This document shows positions 53,966 to 64,000 of a DNA stretch of 64,000 bases, piece by piece. How positions within the stretch are numbered: the stretch's first letter is position 1; each line of letters begins with the position of its first letter. The DNA lies in assembly GCF_900290235.1 (NCBI RefSeq), contig NZ_OLMK01000014.1, positions 62,001-126,000 of the forward strand, read 5' to 3'. This DNA is from Streptomyces sp. MA5143a (GTDB taxonomy: Bacteria > Actinomycetota > Actinomycetes > Streptomycetales > Streptomycetaceae). The position numbers and the translations under genes were made by a program. The notes beneath the pieces were generated by a model. It did no database searches. It had not been told where the DNA came from and saw nothing but the letters and a program-made list of their open reading frames with translations.

Positions 53966-56900
53966 TCATGAACGTGGCACGACGGCGTCCCCCGTCTCCG
54001 GGGGCGGTGTCAGCGGCAGGCGGACGCCCAGCGTCGTCCCGCTGCCCGGCGGGCTGGTCACGGTCAGCCGGCCGCCGATCGCCTCCACCCGGTCGATGAG
54101 CCCGATCAGCCCCGAGCCCCTGCCCGGCTCCGCTCCCCCGGCGCCGTCGTCGTGGATGACCACCTCCAGGAGGCCGCCGGTGTCCTCGGCCGTGACGGTC
54201 ACCACGCTCGCGCGCGCGTGCTTGACGGCGTTGGTCAGGCACTCCGACGTCACGTAGTACGCGGCCACCTCGACCGGCTCGGGGAAGCGGGGCGTGGAGA
54301 GCCGCAGGTCGAGTTCGACGGGGATCGCGGAGCGGCGGGCGAGGGAGCGCAGGGCGGGGCCGAGGCCGCCCTTGGAGAGGATGGCCGGGTGGATGCCGCG
54401 GGCCACCTGGATCAGGTCCTGGAACGTGTCGTCGAGGCCCCTGCCGAGGTGGTCGAGTTGCCTGCCGAGTTCCGAGCCGCGCCGCTCGACGAGGGTCTGC
54501 GCCATCCGCAGCTCCAGCTGGAGGGAGATCAGGCGCTGCTGCACGCCGTCGTGCAGGTCGCGTTCGATACGGCGCCGGGAGGCGTCGCCCGCGGCGACGA
54601 CACGCGCGCGTGAGGCGGTCAGCTGGGCGCGGCTGTCGGCGTTGGCGATCGCGGTGGCGATCAGTTCGGTGAAGTCGGCGAGCCGGGACTCGGTGCCCTC
54701 GGGCAGCGGGTCGATCAGCGAGGCCGCGACGACGACACCCCACAGCCGGCCCTCGACGACGATGGGGGCGCCCGCCGCGGTGCCCGACCGGGCGGCGCCG
54801 CGAGTGCGGGCCACCTCCCGCATCACCGTGCGCGCGGCCTGTCGCCGGGTCAGGCGCGGCGTTCCGACGTCGTCGTCGGCGTGTTCGCGCGCGATGCCGA
54901 GGACCGTGGCGTCGCCGTCGCTCTCGTAGCGCAGGACGGCCGCGGCCGTGCTCAGCAGGGCGCCCACCTCCTCCGCCACCTTCGCGAACACGTCGGACGG
55001 CGGCACCCCGCGGGCCACCTCGGTGGCGACGCGGCGCAGCGCGGCCTGTTCCCGGGCGGCGCGGCGGCTCTCGGTGACGTCGCGGGCGGCGGCGTAGATC
55101 ATGCCCTCCTCGGGGACGGGCCGGGCGCTCCACTGGAGCCAGCACTCGGTGCCGTCCGCGCGGACGTAGCGGTTCTCGAACTCGGCGACGTCGGCGCCGC
55201 TCGCCAGCAGCGCGATCGCCTCGCGGGTGCTGTCGCGGTCCTCCTCGTGGACGAACTCGACGAGCGGCCTGGCGGTCAGGGTCTCGACGGGATAGCCGAG
55301 GGTGCGTTCGAAGGCCGGGTTGACGCGTTTGAAGTAGCCGTCGACTCCGCTGATGCAGAGCAGGTCGAGGGAGAGGTTGAAGATGCCTTCCAGTTCCTGT
55401 TCGGCGCGCCTGCGGCGGCCGTGCGCGGCGGCGAAGGACGCCATGGTGTCGTTCATGCCGCCCAGCAGCTGGGCCCAGGTGCCGTCGAAGCCGTCGACGT
55501 CGGCCCGGTGTTCGAGGCGGCCGGCGTCGATCGCCTTGTTCATGGCCCGGATCTGTCCGGCCAGCCGCTCCGTGGTCACCCGCAGCTCCCGGAACGTGTC
55601 CGCGACGTCGCCGAGTTCGTCGCGGCCCGCGTAGCGGATGTCGTACGACAGGTCGCCCTCCGACAGGGCCCGCGCGCCCGCGGCGACCTGGCCGAGGGGG
55701 CGGGTGATGGAGCGGCGCAGGGCCAGCGCGAGGACGGTGACGGCGCACAGGACGGCCAGGAAGAGGGCCAGTTCGCTGTAGGCGCGGGCGCGGGTGGCCC
55801 GCAGTTCGTCGTCGGCGGTGTCGGCGAGGTCCCGCCTGGCCCGGTCCTGGATGTCCCGGAGGCCGTCGACGTACTCCCCGGAGTCGGCGAGCCAGGCGTC
55901 GTACGAGGGCCAGTCGGCGGGCCGGGTGTCGGAGTCGTCGAGCATGTCGCGGACCTTGCGGACGGCTCGGCCGGGGGCCTGGAACATGGTGCTGTGCAGC
56001 TGGGCCCAGAGCTCCGCGGAGGTGTTCTGCTCGAAGGTGCGGAGCTGGGCCTTCTCCAGTTCGGTCCAGCGACCGGCGGCGGTGGGGCGTTGGCCGACGG
56101 GGACGCCGAACAGGATGGCGAGCTCGGCCCGTTCCCGTCCGGCGGCGGCGATGGCCTTCCGCAGCGCCACGTGGGCGTCGGCGGCGCGGCCCGCGGCCCG
56201 CGTGGGGCGGCCGGACTCCAGGGTGGCGACGGTGTCGAGCAGCACGTCCTCGATGGCGTCGTACCGCTGGGCGACGGTCTGCGCGTCCAGGGAGGTCGTG
56301 CCCGTCTCCACGCGCAGCGCGTGCAGTTGCCGGTGCACGGCGTCGAGGACACCGGCGACGTCGGGCACCGGCCGGCCGGTGGCCTGCCGGACGGCACGGC
56401 GCAGCGCGGCGTCGGTGGCCCGCTGGGCGGCGGCGCGCTCGCGGGCGGTGCCCGGCTCGACGTGCAGCCGGGCCTGCACGGCGGCCATCCGCTCCCGTGC
56501 GACGGCGTCGGAGACGTCGCCGGTCGCGAACGACACCGTGATCGCCGTGTCGAAGTCGCGCAGCGTCCGCGCCTTCTCCCAGTGCGACATGGCGGCGAAC
56601 ACGGTGAACACCAGCAGCACGGTCACCGGCAGCAGCACGAGCAGCATCAGCTTGGCGCCGACCCGCAGCCGGGCGAGGAAAGGCACCCCCGGCACGCCCC
56701 GGCCCCACCGCCGGCCCTCCCGGACGTGCCGGGACACCGACGTCCCGTCCCGGCCACCGGCGCCCTCCGGCGCCGGGTGGGGCGCGGGATCGGCCGGGCG
56801 CGCGGGCCGACGTGGACTGGGCACGCGCCCCTCGGGACGCCCGACCGAGGCACGCCCTGCTGGGGCAGGCCCCACCGAGGCAGACCCCACGGAGGCAGGC

Positions 56901-57121
56901 CCCGCCGAGGCAGACCCCACGGTGGCAGGCCCCACGGAGGCACGGGCCGTCGAGGGAAGGTCCGCCGGGGATCGGTCCGCCGGGGAGGTGGAGCGCGCGG
57001 CCGGTACGTGCGCCGCGAGGGACGCGCTGGGTGCGTCCGGTGCGCGGTCCGTGGACGGCGAGGTCGGCGAGGTCGGCCCGGGGGTGTCGGGGGACCGGTT
57101 CGGGGAGGGGGTGCGGCGCAT
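53966..57121 (-). CDS. Nitrate/NIT-type sensor histidine kinase (HAMP-PAS-GAF-HisKA_3)
   Basis: From the ATG at 57121 the protein has 1051 residues: a disordered Pro/Ser N-terminus with pentapeptide repeats (61-94), TM1 (157-177), a helical extracellular sensor of NIT type (about 190-440), TM2 (451-468), HAMP (470-525), PAS (575-690), GAF (700-835), then a HisKA_3 box with phospho-His near 857 (IERDLHDGVQQRL) and the ATPase domain ending in GTTLGVRL. It should phosphorylate the LuxR regulator. The adjacent solute-binding lipoprotein may feed its sensor. The start is uncertain; ribosome site weak. Confidence 0.85.
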   Translation of the reverse strand: MRRTPSPNRSPDTPGPTSPTSPSTDRAPDAPSASLAAHVPAARSTSPADRSPADLPSTARASVGPATVGSASAGPASVGSASVGPAPAGRASVGRPEGRVPSPRRPARPADPAPHPAPEGAGGRDGTSVSRHVREGRRWGRGVPGVPFLARLRVGAKLMLLVLLPVTVLLVFTVFAAMSHWEKARTLRDFDTAITVSFATGDVSDAVARERMAAVQARLHVEPGTARERAAAQRATDAALRRAVRQATGRPVPDVAGVLDAVHRQLHALRVETGTTSLDAQTVAQRYDAIEDVLLDTVATLESGRPTRAAGRAADAHVALRKAIAAAGRERAELAILFGVPVGQRPTAAGRWTELEKAQLRTFEQNTSAELWAQLHSTMFQAPGRAVRKVRDMLDDSDTRPADWPSYDAWLADSGEYVDGLRDIQDRARRDLADTADDELRATRARAYSELALFLAVLCAVTVLALALRRSITRPLGQVAAGARALSEGDLSYDIRYAGRDELGDVADTFRELRVTTERLAGQIRAMNKAIDAGRLEHRADVDGFDGTWAQLLGGMNDTMASFAAAHGRRRRAEQELEGIFNLSLDLLCISGVDGYFKRVNPAFERTLGYPVETLTARPLVEFVHEEDRDSTREAIALLASGADVAEFENRYVRADGTECWLQWSARPVPEEGMIYAAARDVTESRRAAREQAALRRVATEVARGVPPSDVFAKVAEEVGALLSTAAAVLRYESDGDATVLGIAREHADDDVGTPRLTRRQAARTVMREVARTRGAARSGTAAGAPIVVEGRLWGVVVAASLIDPLPEGTESRLADFTELIATAIANADSRAQLTASRARVVAAGDASRRRIERDLHDGVQQRLISLQLELRMAQTLVERRGSELGRQLDHLGRGLDDTFQDLIQVARGIHPAILSKGGLGPALRSLARRSAIPVELDLRLSTPRFPEPVEVAAYYVTSECLTNAVKHARASVVTVTAEDTGGLLEVVIHDDGAGGAEPGRGSGLIGLIDRVEAIGGRLTVTSPPGSGTTLGVRLPLTPPPETGDAVVPRS
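56844..56941 (-). repeat. 15-base minisatellite inside the kinase gene
   Basis: About seven near-identical 15-base units code for Ala-Ser-Val-Gly-Pro/Ser pentapeptides before TM1 of the kinase. Units keep the reading frame, so copy number can change without breaking the gene. Confidence 0.7.
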
Positions 57122-57396
57122 GGTGGGGCTCACGGGTGCTGGGGGGTGGGGACGCTGTCCGGGTGGGCCGGCGCGGAGTCGTCGGTCGCGTGCATGTGGT
57201 CCGCCTTTGCCGGCTCGGCGGCGTCGTCCGTGCTTCGGGCCGCCCGCGACCAGGCGCGCCCCCGTCGGCCGCTCGACGGAGAAACGTTCGATCAGGTCGC
57301 CGCCCGCCACCGCGCGGCCCCCGGGAGGGGGCACGCGGTGTCCTCAGCATCCCGCTGATCCGGGCGACGGTCCAGGCACCCTCGGCGCCCCGGCGG
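57122..57396. other. Gap between solute-binding protein and kinase genes
   Basis: About 275 bases. Longer versions of the kinase frame run through it, but the predicted peptide is Arg/Pro/Gly-rich with no homology, so I treat it as non-coding upstream sequence. No operator is evident. Confidence 0.4.
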
Positions 57397-58785
57397 TCAC
57401 GGCTCGCTCTGCGGGTAACCGTCGTGCGCGGCCAGGTCCTTGTTGATGTCCTCGACCGCCGCGTCCAGCGTCTTCTCGACCGGGGCCCCCGCGAAGACGC
57501 TGTCGGCGACCGCGCCGGAGAACGCCCTGGTGATCGCCGGGTACGCGGGCGTCTGCGGCCTGGGCCGGGCCACACCGCCGCGCAGCTGCTCGATGAACAG
57601 CCGCTCCGGACCGTTCTCGTCGAACTTCTTGGAGAGGCCGACCGCCCGTTCCGTCCCCGGGATCGCCCCGTTGGCCTCGCTCATCCGCAACACCTGCTCC
57701 GGCCGCAGCAGATACTCCAGGAACCGCCACACCGCGTCGCCGTCCGCGCCGCCGGAGGGGATGCCCCACTGCCAGGAGCCCATCCCGGTGGCGGCGCCGG
57801 CGCCGAAGTCGGGCAGCGGCACGATCGCCACGTCCCCGGGGTGCGCCGCGCTGAACTCGCCGTACTTCCAGTGCCCCATCCAGGAGAGGGGGGTGCGTCC
57901 CTCCACGAACGCGTTCTTGTTCCTGTCCCGGTCGACGTATCCCTCCTTCACCCACTTCTGCAGGGTGGTGAGCGCCTTCACCGACTCGGGGCCGTTGAGG
58001 AAGCCGTCCGCCGTGCGGAACCCCGTGGGGTCGATGAGATCGCCGCCGGCCGACCACACGGCCGGCGCGAAGGCGTAGGTGTTCCACTCGTCGGGGCTCG
58101 ACGAGTCGACGAAGTTGAGGTCGAGGGGCGCCTCGTACCCCTCGGCCCGCAGCGTGCGCAGGATTCCCGTCAGCTCGTCGGCGGTCCAGGCGTCCCCGGT
58201 GCCCTTCGGGATCCGGATCCCGGCCTTGCGGAGCACCGAGGGCCGTACGTACAGACCGAGCCCGGAGTCGAAGGTTCCGACCCCCCACAACCGGCCGTCG
58301 TAGGTGCCCTGCTGCCGGACCGAGGGCAGCAGGTCCTCGCGGACCCCGGCGGGCACACAGGAGTCGATCGGCTTCAGCTTGCCGGACCAGGCGTAGCTGT
58401 AGAGGTTCGGGCCGTCGAAGTCGAGGAGGTCCGGGAGGTCCCCGCTGGCCGCCGCGGAGAGGACGAGTTCGGTGTACGGGCGCTGTTCGGGCAGGGTCAC
58501 CAGTTCGACCCGTACCTGCCGTTGGGCCTTGTTGAACTCCTTGACCTGGCTGCGCAGGGTGCTCTGCTCACCGCTCTGCCCGGCATGGAACCACAGGGTG
58601 ATGTGAGCGGTGCCGTCGATCCTGCCGTCACAGGTCGTGTCACCCGCCGCCTTGCCGTCCGCGCCCTGCCGGTCCTCCTCGTCACCGGCGCTGCATCCGG
58701 CCAGCAGCAGTGCCACCGCCGACATTCCCGCCACCAGGGCACGACGGATCTGACGTCTCCCGACGCCGTAGTGCGACGCGTTCAT
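57397..58785 (-). CDS. ABC-type sugar solute-binding lipoprotein, without permeases
   Basis: A 462-residue family 1 extracellular solute-binding protein. The lipobox is LLLAGCSAG (Cys 31), after a short basic start. ITLWFHAGQSGEQSTLR, PDLLDFDGPNLYSYAWSG and VEGRTPLSWMGHWKYGEF match carbohydrate-binding members. ATG follows GGGAG by nine bases. No permease or ATPase genes adjoin it; instead it is followed by the kinase and response regulator, suggesting a sensing role. Ligand unknown. Confidence 0.87.
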   Translation of the reverse strand: MNASHYGVGRRQIRRALVAGMSAVALLLAGCSAGDEEDRQGADGKAAGDTTCDGRIDGTAHITLWFHAGQSGEQSTLRSQVKEFNKAQRQVRVELVTLPEQRPYTELVLSAAASGDLPDLLDFDGPNLYSYAWSGKLKPIDSCVPAGVREDLLPSVRQQGTYDGRLWGVGTFDSGLGLYVRPSVLRKAGIRIPKGTGDAWTADELTGILRTLRAEGYEAPLDLNFVDSSSPDEWNTYAFAPAVWSAGGDLIDPTGFRTADGFLNGPESVKALTTLQKWVKEGYVDRDRNKNAFVEGRTPLSWMGHWKYGEFSAAHPGDVAIVPLPDFGAGAATGMGSWQWGIPSGGADGDAVWRFLEYLLRPEQVLRMSEANGAIPGTERAVGLSKKFDENGPERLFIEQLRGGVARPRPQTPAYPAITRAFSGAVADSVFAGAPVEKTLDAAVEDINKDLAAHDGYPQSEP

Positions 58786-58992
58786 CGCGTATTACTCCCA
58801 TTCGACCGGGCCACTCGGCCCCAGGGCAGCGACATGCTACTCCCCGTGGCTTGTTCGAATCCCTCGGTGAGTGGGAACGGATCGAATCGGCAAGGGACAT
58901 CAGCACATTCCACGTCACGGGGCACGTGCCGGGAGGACACTTTCCGGCTGACCGGGATGTGGTTCCGTCACCGGCCCGGGGAGGCTGTCAGC

Positions 58993-59370
58993 ATGCCCAC
59001 GCGCTGTCTCATCGTCGACGACAGTGCCCGATTCCTGGAGGCCGCCCGGACCCTCCTCGAACACGACGGCATCCTGGTCGTCGGGGTGGCGTCCACCGGC
59101 GCGCAGGCTCTGGCACGGACCGCGGAACTGGCGCCGGACGTCGTCCTGCTGGACCTCGACCTCGCCGGCGAGAGCGGACTGGACCTCGCGCCGGCGCTCG
59201 CGCGCACCTCCCCGTCGGCCGTGATCGTCCTGACGTCCGCGCATCCCCTGGAGGACGTCCGGGAACTGGTCGCGGCCGCTCCGGCGCGCGGATTCCTTCA
59301 CAAGTCGAGGCTCTCGGGACAGGCGCTGCGCGACCTGCTGGGGCGCGGCCCGGGGTCACCGGAGCACTGA
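58993..59370 (+). CDS. Stand-alone response-regulator receiver domain
   Basis: A 125-residue single-domain receiver. It has the acidic pair in CLIVDDSARFL, the phospho-Asp in VVLLDLDLAGESGLDL, the Thr/Ser in IVLTSAHP and Lys in GFLHKSRL. No output domain follows. GGGGAGG precedes the ATG by eight bases. It is divergent from the solute-binding protein gene and may tune the nearby two-component system. Confidence 0.88.
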   Translation: MPTRCLIVDDSARFLEAARTLLEHDGILVVGVASTGAQALARTAELAPDVVLLDLDLAGESGLDLAPALARTSPSAVIVLTSAHPLEDVRELVAAAPARGFLHKSRLSGQALRDLLGRGPGSPEH

Positions 59371-59581
59371 GGATCTTGCCGTCGGTGTCCGGCCATGTCC
59401 CGTCCCGGGTGTTGTCGGAGCTTTGTCAACACGCTTCAATGCGGGGGAACTCAGGGCGGGAACGCCGTCGTACGGATGTGAAGACGGACGGTCGCCGAGA
59501 GCCCCGCGCGTCCGCGGGGCGCCCCGACCGGCCCACGCGTGGTCCGACCAGCCGACGCGCACCTCACGGAAAGGCTCCTCC

Positions 59582-60547
59582 ATGCGGCACGCCACAGAGC
59601 ACGCCGACGTCGCGGCGATCGCGAACGCCGCCACCGCGGAGTTGGAGTCGGCCCTGCGGGGTGGTCCCTTCCATGTGGCGCTGCGCGCCGCGATCGCCGC
59701 GCGCGGACTGCCGTTGCAGCGGGTGCAGCACCATCTGTCGCGCCACGGTGTCAAGGTCGGGGTGACCAGCCTGAGTTACTGGCAGCAGGGCGCCCGGCGC
59801 CCGCAGCGCCCCGAGTCGCTGCGGGCGGTGCGGGCCCTGGAGGAGATCTTGCAGCTGCCGGACGAGTCGCTGATCCGTCTGCTGGCCCCGTCCGAGGAGC
59901 CCTCCGGGCCGGGCCGCGGCGCCGGCCGTTCCTATCGCTCCCTCGTCGAGGCGTCGGGTGTCCTGGAGCGGCTCCTCGGCGAGCTGGGATCGCCGCTCGA
60001 CAGCGGGGTGCACACCGTCGGCCACCACGAGCGGGTGCGCGTCGGCGCGCACCGGGAGCTGCTGGGACGCGAGTCGCAGCACATCGTGCGGGCGCACCGG
60101 GACGGCGTGGACCGCTATGTGGCCGTCCACCACGGCGACCCGGGCTGCGCCCCGGAGCGGATGGCGGTCCGCGCCCTGGAGAACTGCCGCCGGGGCCGGG
60201 TGCGCTGGGACGACGACACGGGGGTGCTGGTCGCCGAGTTCCTCTTCGACACCCGGCTGCGCAGCGGCGACACGTTCCTGTTCCGCTACGGAGTCGACGA
60301 CGGCACGGCCGGGGTGTGCACCGAGTACGTCCGCGGTTTCCGGTCGGGGGGCGGGCAGTACGCCCTCCAGGTGCGCTTCGACGAGCGGGCGCTGCCGGTG
60401 CGCTGCCACCGGTTCAGCCAGCACTCGGCGTCCTCCCCGCGCGGAGGACGACAGGCCCTCCCCCTGAGTGGACGGCACCGCTCGGTGCACCTGGTGGAGC
60501 CGCGGGTACGCACGGGCGTCCTCGGGATCGGCTGGGACTGGGAGTGA
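59582..60547 (+). CDS. Putative HTH-type DNA-binding protein
   Basis: A 321-residue protein. The region RAAIAARGLPLQRVQHHLS to GVTSLSYWQQGARRP looks like an XRE-like helix-turn-helix (about residues 32-65). The rest, with RYVAVHHGDPGCAPERMAV and FLFRYGVDDGTAG, is a beta-rich domain I do not recognise. AAAGG precedes the ATG by nine bases. It follows the stand-alone receiver and may be a regulator of local genes. Function unassigned. Confidence 0.65.
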   Translation: MRHATEHADVAAIANAATAELESALRGGPFHVALRAAIAARGLPLQRVQHHLSRHGVKVGVTSLSYWQQGARRPQRPESLRAVRALEEILQLPDESLIRLLAPSEEPSGPGRGAGRSYRSLVEASGVLERLLGELGSPLDSGVHTVGHHERVRVGAHRELLGRESQHIVRAHRDGVDRYVAVHHGDPGCAPERMAVRALENCRRGRVRWDDDTGVLVAEFLFDTRLRSGDTFLFRYGVDDGTAGVCTEYVRGFRSGGGQYALQVRFDERALPVRCHRFSQHSASSPRGGRQALPLSGRHRSVHLVEPRVRTGVLGIGWDWE

Positions 60548-60672
60548 GGGGGGCGGGGCCGGGGCCTTCCGCCCCGGGGTGCCGTCCTCCGGGCCCCGGT
60601 CGGGGTCGCCCGTCGCGGGGCGAAAACCTCTGAGGTACCTTCCGGCGGAGACTTCCCAGAAAGGACCCCTTC

Positions 60673-61584
60673 GTGATCGTCGTCGCCGGTGAAGCCCTGA
60701 TCGACCTGGTCCCCAGGGGTTCGGGTCCGCTCGCGGATCTGCGGCCGGCGCGCGGCGGTGGGCCGTACAACACGGCGGTCGCCCTCGGCCGTCTCGGCTC
60801 CCCCACGGCGTTCTGCTCCCGTGTGTCGTACGACGTCTACGGCGAGGCCCTGCTGACCGGGTTGCGCGAGGCCGGTGTGGACGTGACGTCGGTGCAGCGC
60901 GGCCCGGAGCCGACGACGCTGGCGCTCGCCTCGATCGGCGAGGACGGCTCCGCCCGCTACTCCTTCTACGTGGAGGGCAGCGCCGACCGAATGTTCGAGG
61001 CTCCCGAGCAGCTCCCCGCGGGCACCCGTGCCGTCTCCTTCGGTACCTGCTCACTGGTCCTGGAGCCGGGGGCGAGCGCGTACGAGGAGCTGCTGCACGG
61101 CGTGGCCGCGCGCGGGGTCTTCACCGCCCTCGACCCCAACATCCGGCCGGGTCTCGTCGCCGACCCGGCCGCCCATCGCGCCCGCTTCAAGAGCTGGCTG
61201 CCCTCGGTGGCGCTGCTGAAGCTGTCCGAGGAGGACGCCGAGTGGCTGGGTGGCACCCCGGAGCAGTGGCTGGCCTCCGGCCCGTCGGCCGTCGTGGTGA
61301 CCCGGGGCGGGGAGGGAATGACCGCCTACACCCGCGACGGGGCCGTGCACCGTGTGCCGGGTGAGAAGGTCGATGTCGTCGACACCATCGGCGCCGGTGA
61401 CACGGTGAACGCGGCCCTCCTGCACGGCCTGTCCGCGCGGGAGGCCCTGTCCGCGGCCTCGCTCGCGGCCCTGACCGCCGAGGACTGGGGCGGCCTGCTC
61501 CGCTTCGCCGCCCGCGCGGCCGCGGTCACCTGCTCCCGAGCGGGCGCGGAACCGCCGTACGCGTCCGAGGTGGACGGGGACTGA
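60673..61584 (+). CDS. PfkB-family carbohydrate kinase (fructokinase-like)
   Basis: A 303-residue ribokinase-fold enzyme. The N-terminus MIVVAGEALIDLVP and PARGGGPYNTAVALGRLG form the sugar site; DVVDTIGAGDTVNAALLHG holds the anion hole and catalytic Asp. The exact sugar is not clear; fructose or a similar hexose is common for GEALIDL proteins. GTG start after AAAGGA. Monocistronic, ending at a strong terminator convergent with uvrA. Confidence 0.88.
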   Translation: MIVVAGEALIDLVPRGSGPLADLRPARGGGPYNTAVALGRLGSPTAFCSRVSYDVYGEALLTGLREAGVDVTSVQRGPEPTTLALASIGEDGSARYSFYVEGSADRMFEAPEQLPAGTRAVSFGTCSLVLEPGASAYEELLHGVAARGVFTALDPNIRPGLVADPAAHRARFKSWLPSVALLKLSEEDAEWLGGTPEQWLASGPSAVVVTRGGEGMTAYTRDGAVHRVPGEKVDVVDTIGAGDTVNAALLHGLSAREALSAASLAALTAEDWGGLLRFAARAAAVTCSRAGAEPPYASEVDGD

Positions 61585-61611
61585 TCCGCCCCGGTAGCGG
61601 TGGAACGAGCG

Positions 61612-61641
61612 GTGCCCCGCGGGGAGGTTCCCGCGGGGCAC
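61612..61641. terminator. Terminator between pfkB-type gene and uvrA
   Basis: GTGCCCCGCGGG (61612-61623) pairs perfectly with CCCGCGGGGCAC (61630-61641), loop of six bases, then GCCGTTCTT. It should end both convergent genes. Confidence 0.8.
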
Positions 61642-61665
61642 GCCGTTCTTCCGGGTCGAACAGGG

Positions 61666-64000
<2,335 letters not shown>

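Noticed and set aside
53445..57575. A 1376-codon minus-strand frame overlapping the kinase
   Set aside because: Arg/Pro/Gly-rich nonsense in another frame of the kinase gene; the kinase frame has all expected domains.
58840..58875. A TTCGAAT-containing stretch resembling a tRNA T-loop
   Set aside because: The five bases on each side cannot pair and no acceptor or anticodon stem can be drawn.

Overview
This window is chromosomal DNA of a high-GC actinomycete, almost certainly a Streptomyces. The evidence is strong G/C bias at third codon positions, ATGA/GTGA/TTGA translational coupling, leaderless-type promoters, the developmental regulator WhiA, and a gene order (suf, ctaB, tkt-tal-zwf-opcA-pgl, pgi, secG-tpiA-pgk-gap, whiA-yvcK-rapZ-uvrC, uvrA) that matches the conserved Streptomyces core as I remember it from S. 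coelicolor. No tRNA, rRNA, insertion sequence, phage gene or CRISPR array was seen.

Layout. 0-6 kb: the end of a dapA-like gene, an ECF sigma factor (SigE family) with a co-transcribed membrane protein, a small secreted protein, dapD, a TetR/SMR efflux pair with a perfect operator on the efflux start codon, and a membrane-anchored AbfB-domain protein. 6-12.6 kb: a complete SUF Fe-S assembly operon (sufR-sufB-sufD-Rieske-sufC-sufS-sufU-sufT), read leftwards from a region carrying a CAAC-N6-GTTG SufR-type site and an iron-box-like site. 12.8-19 kb: an ABC-2 exporter, heme A synthase ctaA, three accessory genes and heme O synthase ctaB. 19.3-26.2 kb: the pentose phosphate operon tkt-tal-zwf-opcA-pgl. 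26.3-27.7 kb: an MFS transporter.

28.0-38.3 kb is the accessory part and the most interesting region. It is a compact, tightly coupled biosynthetic cluster lying between pgl and pgi. GriI-like and GriH-like enzymes should make 3-amino-4-hydroxybenzoate (3,4-AHBA). Two AMP-forming ligases, two free acyl carrier proteins, a ketosynthase with an intact Cys-His-His triad, a short Cys-less ketosynthase-like partner, a FabG-type reductase, an atypical SDR and an unrecognised Cys-containing protein follow. I infer that 3,4-AHBA is activated, loaded on an ACP and extended by a small type II polyketide system resembling aryl-polyene or 3-aminocoumarate systems. No recognisable dehydratase, thioesterase or nitrite-forming enzyme is present. 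The cluster opens with an AT-rich leader carrying a perfect 16-bp palindrome.

38.3-64 kb returns to core genes: pgi, an RbpA paralogue, secG, tpiA, pgk, gap, a large secreted M14 carboxypeptidase, whiA-yvcK-rapZ-uvrC, a signalling island (lipoprotein solute-binding protein, NIT-HAMP-PAS-GAF histidine kinase, LuxR response regulator, stand-alone receiver, HTH protein), a PfkB-type kinase, and uvrA, which runs off the right edge. Carbon flux enzymes of glycolysis and the pentose phosphate pathway are thus grouped around the inserted aromatic cluster, whose predicted precursors (aspartate semialdehyde and dihydroxyacetone phosphate) come from central metabolism.
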